Source: Antedon bifida
Lineage: Eukaryota > Echinodermata > Crinoidea > Comatulida > Antedonidae
DNA: 64,000 nucleotides
Direction: 5' to 3'
Assembly: GCA_963402885.1 (NCBI GenBank)
Contig: OY727097.1
Location: 3,844,001 to 3,908,000, forward strand
Shown piece by piece: positions 26,401 to 36,351 of the stretch (its first letter is position 1; each line of letters starts with the position of its first letter). The notes under the pieces were generated by a model. It saw nothing but the letters and a program-made list of their open reading frames with translations, did not search any database and had not been told where the DNA came from. Position numbers and translations under genes: made by a program.

Positions 26401-29400
26401 CGATCTATGTCAGTCGCCGTGATTTGTAGAAACGGCTGGCTTATGGAAATGTCTTCGGAGATGTCAACATTGTACGGAGAAATATCGAATCGTGGTCCGT
26501 TATCGTTCATGTCAATGACTGTAACCTCAAGCGACAACTCGGAACTTAGTGATGGCGTTCCTAAATCGTACGCTAATATTGTCAACACATACGACACACG
26601 GACGTTATAATCCAATGCTTTTGTTAGTTTAATTCCACCGGATTGTTCTGAAATGAGGAATGTATTCTCTGGGTTTAATGTGAGTTGATAGCGTACTTCT
26701 CCGTTTGACCCCTTTTCAATATCGTTTGCTGAAGCGTAGAAAAAGAACGAGTTAACAGGGGTTGATTCCGATAACGAAATTTGTACGGTGTTACTCGCAA
26801 ATCGTGGCGTGTAATCATTAACATCTTCTATCGTAATAAGGACGAAGCTTTCGTCATAAGAGGGCGGGCTTCCACTTGATGCTTTCACTTGAAGCGTGAC
26901 TCTCTCATCACTTTCAAAATCCAGTAATGTATTCACGGTTATCTCTCCAGTTGACGGATTGATGGTGAAATAAGAATTTGGATCACCTGATGAGATCGAG
27001 TACGTAATCACGTCTTGATTGCCTGTGAACGAACCACATAGAATAATCTAAATTGAGAATGTGCCAGTCACAATGATCTTAGACGCCAATTTGTAAAGCT
27101 CTGTCTACACTATCAAACTAGTTCGACAAAAAAAGTGTGATGTGCCCAAATATGGTAGTGATATTGCCAAATATGGTAGTGATATGACATCATCATGTCC
27201 ATATATGGGCACATCACACTTTTTTTGTCAAACTAGTTCGATAGTGTAGACAGAGCCAATAAGACGGTAATCCTTGGCAGCATTATAAACGATTATTTAA
27301 CTTAAATATAATGGGCAAGTTATGAGTAAATGAGAGACATTTAAGAATTATTTGAAAATCGTAGCCAACATCTTTAGCATGTATGGCCTATATTAATTGC
27401 TCATTAAATGCATACTGGAAATTCATTTATTATGTTGGTGCCACAACGATCATATAATGTATACTATGTATCTTAACAAAATTATTTAAAATGAATCTTT
27501 CTGTAATGTAGATTATTCTATGTTAATTTTAAAAGTAAATTTTAAGTTCGTAGTAAATTAAATATTTTGGCAAATGTTTAAATAGACCTGTTTGTCATAG
27601 TTAAAAATCAAAGTATTTCTAATAAATACAAAATAAATCTAAATAATTTAATGTTTTTAATTTATCATCCTATTCTTAAAATAAAGTCAACCCTGAAATG
27701 TAGTAGCCACTGTTAATATAAGGTATGATATTTTATTACTTTGTAAAATACATCACCATGGCAACCACACCACTGCAGCTTTGACCCATAACCTACAGAT
27801 GTTTTTTCAGAGTGGCTGTCACATTAGTTTAAAACAAATGAAACTTTGAATTTTAATCAAAACCAGAGAAATATAAAGGGTTAAGGGCAGTCCACTATAT
27901 AATATGTACTTTTTTTGTACTGGGATATTACCATGGGATGTGGGAGGGGGTCTGTGAAATCTATTTTTTTCTAATCTTAGATGGATAGCACTCCAAAACA
28001 AAAAAGGGTTACAGTATATACAAACTATGTAATATTTACTAATATTTTATCCAAAACTTTTGTAATTTTGTATATTTTTTATAGTATTTTCAATGTTATT
28101 TGTAATATTTTTGATTTGTAAATTATTGTATAAAAGATTATATTTTTGTACAGCACTTTAGTCTCTGAGAAAAGCGCTATATAAATAACTACAATAAAAA
28201 TATGTATACGAAAAGTCTATTATTGTACTACATGGTTTTCATTAACATTGGCACACAAGATACAGTAAATAAATTCAAATACATAAGGTATCAGGTTACC
28301 TTTTTAGGTCATAGCATAATAAATATTTTTAGCAAACTGCCATAAAACGACACATCAATAATGATAATCTCTCCTAAACCTAATTTCTTTCAAATACTTA
28401 ACAAATAAAATTACACTTTTCAATACATTGTAAGCATAGGTTTTAGGTCATGTAAAAAAGGCGATGCGTTCTCTTGGCCTTATTATATTTATTTGTACAC
28501 GGTTCAAATATTCTGGGTTACCTAAGCCATACACTTGCCTACATAAAATAAAATTAACCTACAAATATCATTACAATGGTGCGTAAGCTTGAAAAATAAA
28601 ATTTAGTTCAATATAAAAAACTGTGTAAAAAATGTATTTAAAAAGCTATTACAAAAGTAGCTATGTTTCCAATTCTTCAATGTTGTAGGCCTACATACCT
28701 GGATCTTGATTCATAGCATGCACTGTTCCAACACTATCCTCCAGATCAGCTGACTCAATAATACTAAACTCATAATGGGCATTATCGAACACTGGAATAG
28801 AGTCATGAAGGCCTAGCACACTGATGCTGATTATAGCGTTCTCAACAGATGTCAGACCACCGCTATCAGTAGCTTGTACTTCTAATCTATGAAGCGCCCT
28901 CTGCTGACGATCTAAGGTTCCGATCAGTTTCAAAATTCCTGAAAAAAACATTGAATATATTTTTGAATGATTGTTTAAGGATAAACCACATCATTTCAAC
29001 ATTTTGATTTTTGGCTCTGAAACACACAAAAAAATAAATGAGACGTCTGCCAACATGCCAGGCAGTTTGGCCTGTTGGTGAACCAGAACAGTTTAATTGC
29101 CATCCTACACTATCTAAAAATATACACTTGGTGCAATATGGCTAATGTTGTACTGAAAAAAACATTTGGAACCTCTTCATAACCCTCTTTCTTTTTAAAC
29201 TCAAACTTCCCTCTCGAATAATTTCATTGCACTAATCTTGTACCTTGAGATTTTATAACAAATAAATGGTCAGTGTTGTAAAGGCAATTTCCACTACAAT
29301 ATTTTTCCTGATTTAGACATGGAGTTGTATGCCCGCGTACGATACGAAAGCATAACTCCATATGTCTGAACAGACCCTAAATCTATCTCTTTATCTTATA

Positions 29401-30381
29401 ACTCTAGTATATGTCTGAACAGGCCCTGAATGTGTATCTCTTACCTGTATCCCCATCAATACTAAATAATCCTAAGTCATTTCCACCGACGATTGTAAAT
29501 GTTATTTTGGCAAAATCTCCAGAATCCATGTCATTGGCGAACACAGTGACTAAGTTGGTGTCTGGCATCGTACTTTCACTCTTATTCTCTGTTACAAAAC
29601 AAATAAGACGAGTAATTAAAAATACAATCAAATATTAACAGTAGTAGATTTGTAGTTGAATCATTCTGTAGGTTCAAATCCGGTCTGTCAAAAAAAAAAC
29701 TCTAATCTCAAAGGCTCTATATATCTAGAACATCATGTGTACGGTATGTTTGTGATGTGAATGCATTGTCTCCAGTTAGTATTGTCGGGACAGTGATAAA
29801 GAACATGTATAGTCATTCTTTGGCAATGTGCCGACATAAAGTGACAATACTGTTATAAATAAAATAAAAGCTCTGTCTACATTATCAAACTTTATGTGAA
29901 AAAAAATTTGTCATATCACTTCTATATTTGGCCATACATCATATTTGGGCATATCACACTTTTTTGTAAAACTAGTTTGATAGTTTAAATAGTAAAATGA
30001 AATAGAAAACTCAATGTACTTTTCTATATAAGATATGTATTATAAGTAGGTATACCACAGGAATTCATTGTGAATTCTTCTTATATTGGGAAATTTATAC
30101 CTACCACTGTAGTATTGTGGGTAGAAAACAGGTTCGTTGTCGTTGACGTCAATCAAGGATATGTCCACACTCGCAACCGAACTCAAACCGCCATCATCCG
30201 TGGCTTGTACAAAGAACGAGTATGTTCTTGGCATCACATCATAATCCAATGTCATTGTAGTGCAAATCTTGCCGGAGGTCGCTTCAACCATGAATTCAGG
30301 CGGTGGTGGCGTACCATAGTTGAATGACAGTGAATATTGAATGTGACCATTTCCTTCAGCATCAGGATCGATGGCAACAAC
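11732..30381 (-). CDS. dachsous-like: Dachsous-like giant protocadherin, 3' part (18 coding exons, 5' end outside window)
   Basis: Exons, in order of transcription: 30381-30105, 29588-29445, 28938-28699, 27022-26021, 25652-25374, 22925-21951, 21255-21016, 20684-20550, 20191-19982, 19531-19153, 18689-18441, 17448-17303, 17186-16974, 16859-16633, 16117-15835, 15410-15127, 14799-14658, 14460-11732. They sum to 8154 bases in one frame (2717 residues plus stop), and every junction has AG and GT. The extracellular part has about 22 cadherin repeats with DxNDN linkers, DRE/LDxE and AxDxD motifs. One transmembrane helix (about residues 2297-2323) and a roughly 395-residue cytoplasmic tail follow. The tail has GRGS...DEEIRKINE, DSGIQ and WDYLLDWGPQFQPLA, the catenin-binding-like region shared by dachsous proteins. 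Known family role: heterophilic partner of Fat cadherins in planar cell polarity and Hippo signalling at cell junctions. Vertebrate DCHS1 has 27 repeats, so about five are probably encoded upstream. The call rests on tail motifs and lack of EGF/laminin G domains, which argues against Fat. Confidence 0.88.
14658..14799 (-). CDS. dachsous-like: Dachsous-like exon 17 of those seen
   Basis: Encodes ATDADEGTNAQIEYS and FYIDPITG, the start of one cadherin repeat. The acceptor is TTTCAG and the donor G|GTAAAT. Residues 1762-1808. Confidence 0.88.
14932..15083. mobile_element. Family-A MITE, copy 3 (intron between exons 16 and 17)
   Basis: Termini TAAGCCCTGTCTACACTATC and its near complement, with ATATATGGACATGATGATG and repeated ACCATATNTGGGCA blocks. 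Confidence 0.75.
15127..15410 (-). CDS. dachsous-like: Dachsous-like exon 16
   Basis: One repeat (ANDADKD, LDREDKPEY, DENDNAPEF). The acceptor is ATGTAG and the donor GAG|GTAGCT in phase 0. Residues 1667-1761. Confidence 0.88.
15835..16117 (-). CDS. dachsous-like: Dachsous-like exon 15
   Basis: One repeat (ATDDDSGTNAQITY, LDREIVELY, DKNDNPPVL). The acceptor is CTTTTAG and the donor G|GTGATT. Residues 1573-1666. Confidence 0.88.
16633..16859 (-). CDS. dachsous-like: Dachsous-like exon 14
   Basis: Second half of one repeat (LDYETSTYVQL, DSNDNIPRF) and the first strand of the next. The acceptor is CTTTTTAG and the donor AAG|GTAGGT. Residues 1497-1572. Confidence 0.87.
16974..17186 (-). CDS. 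dachsous-like: Dachsous-like exon 13, with a degenerate linker
   Basis: Encodes VEVRVGNAAISSLNF where a DxNDNxPxF linker is expected, then HAEHSDKGNNSPIKYS. The usual calcium ligands of the linker are missing. The acceptor is TATACAG and the donor G|GTATTA. Residues 1426-1496. Confidence 0.85.
17303..17448 (-). CDS. dachsous-like: Dachsous-like exon 12
   Basis: Core of one repeat: IQYFTIDELTGVITV and FEVTATDLGSP. The acceptor is GTTTTCAG and the donor G|GTACGT. Residues 1377-1425. Confidence 0.86.
17657..18437. repeat. 51-bp minisatellite, 15 full units plus a partial one
   Basis: The unit contains ATGTATCTTTGCTGTCACAT. TGTATCTTTG recurs every 51 bases from 17664 to 18381, except for one 54-base step (17919 to 17973). 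Because 51 and 54 are multiples of three, the plus strand stays open for 208 codons, an artefact-like repetitive peptide. The array lies in the intron between exons 11 and 12, and its partial last unit reaches the exon-11 donor. Confidence 0.95.
18441..18689 (-). CDS. dachsous-like: Dachsous-like exon 11
   Basis: Encodes FDFEIHKSYTF, DVNDNAPIF and VRAEDKDSSDNGLIKFS. The acceptor is TTCCTAG and the donor AG|GTATGA, which lies at the edge of the minisatellite. Residues 1294-1376. Confidence 0.87.
18771..19082. mobile_element. Family-B MITE, copy 2 (intron between exons 10 and 11)
   Basis: TTAAAGATGTATTGTCCCCC at the left and GGGGGACAATACATCTT at the right, with an internal TATTGGCTGGCAGC block. 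Confidence 0.72.
19153..19531 (-). CDS. dachsous-like: Dachsous-like exon 10
   Basis: One and a half repeats: NSMFSINPVTGQLS, LDRETTSQY, DQNDNDPVF, ALDADSGDNAAIQYS. The acceptor is CACCTAG and the donor GG|GTAAGT. Residues 1168-1293. Confidence 0.88.
19600..19875. repeat. Unidentified GC-richer intronic block, SINE-like
   Basis: Clearly less AT-rich than its surroundings. It contains TGTGTCACTTTAAAGAACCC and an inverted pair around AACCAACGCCGTTTGGTGGC. It has no cadherin coding signal and no convincing open frame. A SINE copy is my best guess, but no Pol III boxes are clear. Confidence 0.3.
19982..20191 (-). CDS. dachsous-like: Dachsous-like exon 9
   Basis: Encodes VYVRDNAFPARYDLA, DENDHAPMF and ATDNDGGINGALEYS. 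The acceptor is TTTTTTAG and the donor G|GTGAGT. Residues 1098-1167. Confidence 0.87.
20311..20462. mobile_element. Family-A MITE, copy 4 (intron between exons 8 and 9)
   Basis: TAAATCTCTGTCTACACTAT at the left and TGTAGACAAAGCTTTA at the right, with the family's ACCATATTTGGG interior. Confidence 0.75.
20550..20684 (-). CDS. dachsous-like: Dachsous-like exon 8
   Basis: Short exon encoding NGRLTYEI, MFTVNAETGEVKT and LDRETKETY. The acceptor is TTTTGTAG and the donor G|GTAAGA. Residues 1053-1097. Confidence 0.87.
21016..21255 (-). CDS. dachsous-like: Dachsous-like exon 7
   Basis: Encodes LDREHRHAYSL, DVNDMPPHF and VTATDGDTG. The acceptor is ATTGCAG and the donor G|GTAATT. Residues 973-1052. 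Confidence 0.87.
21482..21830. mobile_element. Family-B MITE, copy 3 (intron between exons 6 and 7)
   Basis: TTAAAGATGTATTGTCCCCC and GGGACAATACATCTTTAA, with the complete internal AATGGGTTTTTGGTTGAATT block. Confidence 0.78.
21951..22925 (-). CDS. dachsous-like: Dachsous-like exon 6 (975 bases)
   Basis: Three full linkers (DVNDNPPLV, DENDNPPVF, DKNDNSPSF) and parts of the repeats on either side, with three potential N-glycosylation sites of NxS/T form. The acceptor is GATTTCAG and the donor G|GTAGAT. Residues 648-972. Confidence 0.9.
23073..23256. mobile_element. Family-A MITE, copy 5
   Basis: TAAAGCTCTGTCCACACTAT at the left and a diverged ATAGTGTAGAAAGAGCTTTA at the right. A short TATACATA run has expanded inside. 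Confidence 0.72.
23708..24030. mobile_element. Family-B MITE, copy 4
   Basis: TTAAAGATGTATTGTTCC at the left and GGGGACAATACATCTTTAA at the right. The internal CTGCCAGCCAATGGG block is retained. Confidence 0.75.
25374..25652 (-). CDS. dachsous-like: Dachsous-like exon 5
   Basis: Encodes LDRETTSNYEF, DVNDNAPSF and ASDPDKGSNGAVTYS. The acceptor is CTACAG and the donor G|GTACAC, which is weaker than its neighbours. Residues 555-647. Confidence 0.87.
25735..25818. mobile_element. Family-A MITE, copy 6 (deleted)
   Basis: Left terminus CTCTGTCTATACTATCAAAC and remnants of the right end (TTTTTGTCAAACTA). Most of the interior is lost. Confidence 0.55.
26021..27022 (-). CDS. dachsous-like: Dachsous-like exon 4 (1002 bases)
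   Basis: Encodes about three repeats with linkers DVNDYTPRF, DMNDNGPRF and DVNDNAPII. The acceptor is GTTCACAG and the donor G|GTAAGT. Residues 221-554. Confidence 0.9.
27094..27257. mobile_element. Family-A MITE, copy 7
   Basis: Almost a full-length palindrome. TAAAGCTCTGTCTACACTAT is mirrored at the right end, and the GTGATGTGCCCA and TGGGCACATCAC blocks also face each other. Confidence 0.8.
28085..28200 (+). repeat. LINE/SINE 3'-tail-like fragment
   Basis: Contains GTACAGCACTTTAG followed by AAAGCGCTATATAAATAA. The AAAGCGCTATATAAAT motif is widespread at 3' ends of L2/CR1-type LINEs and the SINEs that use them. No reverse transcriptase frame accompanies it. Confidence 0.5.
28699..28938 (-). 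CDS. dachsous-like: Dachsous-like exon 3, with an atypical linker
   Basis: Encodes LDRQQRALHRLEVQATDSGG, then GLHDSIPVF in place of DxNDNxPxF. The acceptor is TTTTTCAG and the donor G|GTATGT. Residues 141-220. Confidence 0.85.
29445..29588 (-). CDS. dachsous-like: Dachsous-like exon 2 of those seen
   Basis: Encodes ENKSESTMPDTNLVTVFANDMDSGD and LFSIDGDTG. The acceptor is TTTGTAACAG; an alternative AG two bases later would break the frame. The donor is G|GTAAGA. Residues 93-140. Confidence 0.84.
29640..29700 (+). repeat. tRNA B-box-like fragment
   Basis: GGTTCAAATCC at 29671-29681 is followed by an A run. Probably the end of a degraded tRNA-derived SINE. Confidence 0.25.
29865..29988. mobile_element. 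Family-A MITE, copy 8 (intron between exons 1 and 2)
   Basis: TAAAAGCTCTGTCTACATTA at the left, eroded AACTAGTTTGATAGT at the right. Confidence 0.65.
30105..30381 (-). CDS. dachsous-like: Dachsous-like first exon seen in window
   Basis: Encodes VVAIDPDAEGNGHIQYS, FMVEATSGKI, LDYDVMPRTYSF and DVNDNEPVF. It starts in phase 0 after CTTTTCCAG. The beginning of this cadherin repeat must come from an upstream exon. Residues 1-92 of the partial protein. Confidence 0.88.
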
Positions 30382-31749
30382 CTGGAAAAGTATAAAAAAA
30401 AAAAATGTATAATATAATAAACGTATTGAAAAATGAATAATTAAACTTAAAACTGGCATTTATATACTATAGTAGCAAGAGGAGGATGTATGGCAAAAAC
30501 TGATTATAATCATACAATCTTTTTAAATTGTAACAATTTTTTCAAAACATGATATCTTGCCCATTAAATGTTAAATTATTGTCAATATTTTTTAGAAAGA
30601 AATAGTTGAGTTAATAGTGTTTTTAAGGCAGTATGATATAATAAACATACAATAAGGTGTTGTTTCTAGGTCTAGTTTATTGTTCAACTGATACGCCTTT
30701 GAGTCAATGAATTTGTATCATGTCTGTGAACACTACACACATTAAAATGAACAACAATGCTGATCATTATCATATTCTCCTAAACCAATGAAATATGTCG
30801 TGTCAATATAACCCAGGACCTAGAAGCAGTGCAGCAGACTTGTTGGCCAGGAGAGAAAACTCATAAAAAACACAGTCAAAATGGTCTCAACTAAACCTAT
30901 TGAACCTTTCTATTCTACACTAAAAGCTCGAAAGTATGCACAGACACCAAACAATGTTTTAAACGAGATGAAATTAAATCAAGTACAACATCGATGGTTT
31001 AAAAAAAGTTCAAACATATACTCAAGAATGATTCAATTATCGGTTGAAACATCAATTTTATTGAAGGAATATTTACTTGTCCATTAATAATTATATTAAA
31101 TATAACATTCAACAAAGAATATTTACTTTTAAAAATTGTATAATGAAGGGAGATAAAAAATATGGCATTGATAATCAATTGCCAAGATATAATTAAGCCT
31201 TGAGAACTTAATTAAAGTCTCGATATTTTTAAATGCACCATGAATATAATACATCTAGCGCACAAAATGTAACTTTATCTATAACAATTCTACACAAATT
31301 AATATTTAATAAAAAGTACATTCCTCAAAGGGGGGTGCCATCGTCCCCATTGTTAATCCGGAAATGATTTTATGATAAGAAAAACCACAAACAATTAAAA
31401 TAAATGTATATTATGATTATGGTAACTCAGGTGTTTCGGATCGTTATCAAATAATTAGTAACAGAAAAGGGTAAGGATTTTAACCTCTAATCCAATAATT
31501 ATATCTATTAACATTTCAATAATTGAATAAGAGTATTGAATAACTACACTTAACTGTGAACAATTCATATAACTATCTATTTCTATATGACTTAAAGTCA
31601 TCATTGTTATTGCAGAAATGTCTACAAAATATATTTTTGAGAAGCAAGAGGAGAATGCTAGTAAACCAATAACATACAGTACAAAGTGCATTATACAACT
31701 CCATCACTGGGCACATAGGAAGAGGCTAGAAATGGCTATGAGTGCTCAC

Positions 31750-32096
31750 TGGCTAAACCCACCCAGGGGCCACCAGAGCATAAGTATCCCTGATGCAACT
31801 ACCCAGCATTGGAGGGCCTCTTAGGAGTGCTAAACCCAGGGGCCCCAGAGCATGAGCAGCCCTAATGCAACTACCCAGCGTTGGAAGGCCTCTTAGGAGT
31901 GCTAAACCCAGGGGCCCCAGAGCATGAGCAGCCTCAATGCAACTACCCAGCCCCTAGGAGTGCTAAACCAGGGGCCCCAGAGCATGAGAAGCCCTAATGC
32001 AACTACCCAGCCCTTAGGAGTGCTAAACCAGGGGCCCCAGAGCATGAGCAGCCCCAATGCAACTACCCAGCGTTGGAAGGCCCCTAGGAGTGCTAA
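31750..32096. repeat. GC-rich tandem array, five units of 60-73 bp
   Basis: The unit contains GGGGCCCCAGAGCATGAGCA and ATGCAACTACCCAG. Units 3 and 4 lack the internal CGTTGGAAGGCC segment present in the others. It stands out from the AT-rich flanks. Confidence 0.9.
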
Positions 32097-32530
32097 AACT
32101 TGGGCCTTTTCCTCCCTATGTTACACCACCACACACCACAGATCTTTCATAATTTTTTTTTTTTCAAATAGTTCAAGTATTATATTTAAATATTTATCTT
32201 AAGTTCGATTTTAATGTTCTAGACTCATAAACTGAACATATTTTATTGTCTCAATAAATCATTTTTTTATTTTTATGGATGAGATGATTAATTGATTGAT
32301 GAGTTCACTGGCAAGGCAATAAATAAATATTACAATATTGAATACCATATTGAACAATGTAGTAATATATAATATATACACATATGCGAATCTAAGGGGG
32401 CCCAGCTTTTTAATGCAAAAGATGGGATAACATATCATAATTATGTTTCTGTAACTCTTTGCCATGAAAAAAATATTAGTAGTAGTGTATGTTATATTGT
32501 AGACAATTCAATGAATTTATGTATGTAATA

Positions 32531-32668
32531 ATACCACAAGAAATAAAGTGGTGTGGTTTTTGCAAAAAAAAAAGGAACATACAATCTCTGTTCAAGCCAC
32601 AGGGTTGTCAAACGCCTCTGTGAAAATGTTGTCAGGTTGAAACCATACCAACCGTACTACGGTCCTGT
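32531..32668. repeat. Dispersed repeat F, copy 1
   Basis: Shares CAATCTCTGTTCAAGCCAC and GGGTTGTCAAAC-CCTCTGTGAAA with the copy at 43677-43808. This copy has lost clear terminal repeats. Confidence 0.6.
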
Positions 32669-32856
32669 AATAGTATTTATTTGAAATATCTAACACTACA
32701 AACCAATTAGCCAACACGTGCACATATTAATATAATAATCATGCATGTGTAAATTTTTCTCAAACACAAACACTGATTTGTTTGTAAGCTTCATCAAATT
32801 ATTATTGCCAGGTAGTTTTCGGCATTTTAAGAATGCAGACATTATCAATACAAGCA

Positions 32857-33275
32857 AAGTCCAAAATACAAATTTCTAAATTGTTTATAATTATCATGTT
32901 TTTTGACATCTTTAGGAAAAAAGGCCAGTACTTTTAATAGCTTAAATAGTTGAAAAAAGTTGACTAAAATGTAGACAATCTATAGCACAAAGCTAAGTCC
33001 AAAATACAAATGTTTAAGCTGTTTCCAACTATCATGTTTTCTAACATATTTAGGAAAAAAAGAAAAGCATTGCCAGTACTTTTAATAGCTTAAATAGTTG
33101 AATAAACTTGACCAGAATGCAGATAATCTATAGTACTGTACAAGCAAAGTCCAAAATACAAATTTATAAACTCTTTCCAATTATGTTTTCTGACAAATTT
33201 AGGAAAAAGAATAGCATTACCAGCAGTACTTTTAATAGCCTAAATAGTTGAATAAACTTGACCAGAATTCTGCTG
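32857..33275. repeat. Tandem array, three diverged units of about 140-150 bp
   Basis: AGTCCAAAATACAAAT recurs at about 32860, 32997 and 33149, each followed by AGTACTTTTAATAGC and TAAATAGTTGAA segments. Confidence 0.8.
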
Positions 33276-33464
33276 TAATAATCCAATGAATTCATTTTTA
33301 TTTTGATAGAAAACGATTGAATAACAAGCAGCAACGCTTGGAGCAGAATGCTCTGTAACCTTGGTACAATAAGCTGGTTCATGCTACATTTAGTGCATTG
33401 TTATTAAGGCAACAGAATTTTTAATGGAGCGTCCATACCGTTTGGTTTTTATTTCTTACCCAGG

Positions 33465-33805
33465 ATGATATTTTTTTTATAGATCAAAACTTTAAAGTTT
33501 TTAAAGAATAATCCAAATAATATTAAACAATTTAACCCAATAAAAAAAATTAAAATTATGTACAGTTTAATTGTTTTTGAGAAAATGTAAAACATTAGTA
33601 AAATTACTATATTTCTATACTACATTCCTAAATTTCTTTTTTTAGATCAAAAATGTTAAGTTTTTAAAGAATAATCCAACTAATATTAAACAATTAAACC
33701 CAATAAAATAAAAAAAAAGTATTAATTTAATTTTGTTAAAGAAAATGTAAAATATTAGTAAAATTACTTTATTTCTATACTACATTCCTAAAATTCTTAA
33801 AGGAC
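33465..33805. repeat. Tandem duplication, two units of about 164 bp
   Basis: TTTTTAAAGAATAATCCAA and TTTCTATACTACATTCCTAA each occur twice, one period apart. Confidence 0.8.
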
Positions 33806-34493
33806 AAAATGACAATTTGAAATGATAAATAATTCATTTAATGAACACATGGCAATTAGTATACAATGACTGTGTTGTTTATTTAGCAGGAAAACCACCT
33901 TTAACCAAAAATTAACTGATTTTATCATCTGGTAACTAAAAACAACATTCTCATGGTTTCGTTATTCCTTTATTGGCAGATAGGATTGAAAGATCTGCAC
34001 CTCTACTGTACCTATATGTAGGCCAGGTCAAGAAAGTTTATTTGAATAAAGACTGTACCACCTATGACAGACCACAGCATACATTTTTATATGAAAGGTA
34101 AAGCGATTGAATATCATCTTTTTTTTTTACTCCTGATTGTAGACTGTACTATTATTGAATCCCATAATAGTACATAAAATATTTTATTTTATCAAATAAA
34201 GTCAACTTCATAAGTATGTTTGCCTAGCTAAAGAATTTCTAAATGGATTGTACTTTAAAATGACCATAGCACTGGGTAAAGAAAGCGGCTTTTGAATTGA
34301 ATGCATAGACTACATAAGTGGATTGCACTTTGAAACTGTTAATATTCTATTATTGTCCACAAAACCTTTATGGTTCTTTTAATAAAATAATTGATGGTCT
34401 TTGGTTACAATTTCCTTCTATTTTATTTTTACATTGTAAGTTGGTTTTGTAGACATTCATTTGATTTTGTTGAATAAGCAATGGGTAATTGGA

Positions 34494-34660
34494 AAAGCTC
34501 TGTCTACACTATTAAACTTTATGTGACAAAAACAAATGTGATGTGCCTATATATGGACATGATGATGTCATATCACTACCATATCTGGGCATATCACTAC
34601 TATATTTGGGCACATCACACTTTTTTTGTCAAACTAGTTTGATAGTGTAGTCAGAGCTTA
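34494..34660. mobile_element. Family-A MITE, copy 9
   Basis: Near full-length: AAAGCTCTGTCTACACTATT, two ACCATAT-TGGGCA blocks, and GATAGTGTAGTCAGAGCTTA. Confidence 0.8.
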
Positions 34661-35960
34661 AACCTTTTGTTCAACATGCTTTCAGCGAATAGGTCAGCAA
34701 TTTTGTGTCAAGTGTTGTTGAAAATACCCATTCTCATAAAGCATTGTGGTAAAGCAGTCCAATAAAAAGCATTGGAATCTGAAATGAAACTGGTGCCTCC
34801 CAGTGGGCCACATTTTTTGGCTCAAAGAACAATTTATATGTCTTGTTTCCTGCAATATTTATGATATTAGGTTTGTAAGAGTCCAACCTTTCTGTGAAAA
34901 GTACAAGGAGTGGGCATACCGTATTATTATACAATAGTTCCCCTATTCAGGGGGCACTGTAAGGAATCAGCAAACGTTGTTTGGCTGAGGTGTTATAATA
35001 ACATATATTGCCTATCGTTTTTTTCACAGGGGTCTCTTCTGAAAAGCGGTCAAAAAGAGGGTGGTTCTATTTGTAATATAACTTGTTCTATTTCTTTAGT
35101 CTGATATTATTAACAGTAATATGTAATATCATGTTTATATTGAACTTGGGCCAAATAAATCAATTACATTTTAACATAATTGTAACCATGTGTTTTTAAT
35201 GAGGAAATCTTTTATTTCTAATGTTGCAGAGAAGTGGTAATATAGATACTAATGCAGATATATTTCTAGGCATAGAGAGATTTAAATACAAAAATTCATT
35301 AAAATATGTACAGATATATCTCCATGTGATTATTACCTATTCATTAGATTCCAAATCTTAGTTATACAATTCTTTCTTTACTAAATAACAATAGCTTTAT
35401 TGAAATAGTTGTGCGTTGATGTTGACAAAAACAGCCTGCATAAATAGACCTGTTGATCAAACCAGAGATTTACCTTGATCAATGGATCAATAGAATTATA
35501 ATGAAAAGAATGACGACTCCCAAATGAATTGTGTTAAAATATGTACCTATACATAGTGACTATTTAAATCATTGTTTACTAAGCATAATATTAGAAATAA
35601 ACAGTAATTCAAAGATGTATAACCAGTTAAGTTAACAACTATAGTTGAGTCTATTCAGAAAACCACTACCCAAAATATAAAGGATTATACCTCAAATTAA
35701 ATAGTATTTAAAAACAAATTTTGAAGCCTATGTTGCCACTGTACATCAAAACATACTGTAGAATAGCCTATTAAGTATTATACAATACAATGAGGAAATG
35801 TGGTTTGGTGGTAGTGTACCAGTCCTTCATCCAGTCACAATTCATTCTAGGATCATTCAAACAGTCAATACATTGCCAATACAGAGTGTACCTTTATGAG
35901 ACTTGGTTTTGAAAGAATGGGTTTCCCATCCTGTAATTAGTGAGTCATGTGCTTGCCATT

Positions 35961-35987
35961 GGAGGGGGGGGGGGGGGGGGGAGGGGG
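35961..35987 (+). repeat. Poly-G run
   Basis: GGA, then about 18 G, then A and six more G. It could form a G-quadruplex on the plus strand, and it reads as poly-C on the presumed transcript strand. Confidence 0.95.
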
Positions 35988-36351
35988 GTTGAGAAAATAA
36001 TGAAATACCCATAACCTGGTCCAAAAGTGGTCTATAATAAGAGACCTATATTAAGACATGATTTAAACAACACTAATTTGTAATTTTTTTATTTTTTTTT
36101 CAGGCATATTTATAAAAAAGAAATCAATAATACAACAGCAGCCAAAAGGCTAAAAAGTAGTATTTTACAATATTTGATAAAAAGAATATATAAATATTAT
36201 AGTAAAACACGGCACTTTGTAATCATCGTGAGACTTGTTTAGAATTTCATTGCTTTCCTAATCAAGCATAACATTAGTTCCACTAATTACAATAGAGAGG
36301 TAATCAACCTTTATTAACCAAGCCTGTTTAATCATATTTTAAACCGTTTAA

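Larger units (their letters stand above)
27023..28698 (-). other. Intron between exons 3 and 4 (1.7 kb)
   Basis: Contains family-A copy 7 (27094-27257) and a LINE-3'-end-like stretch at about 28085-28200. The rest is AT-rich with no recognisable feature. Confidence 0.7.
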
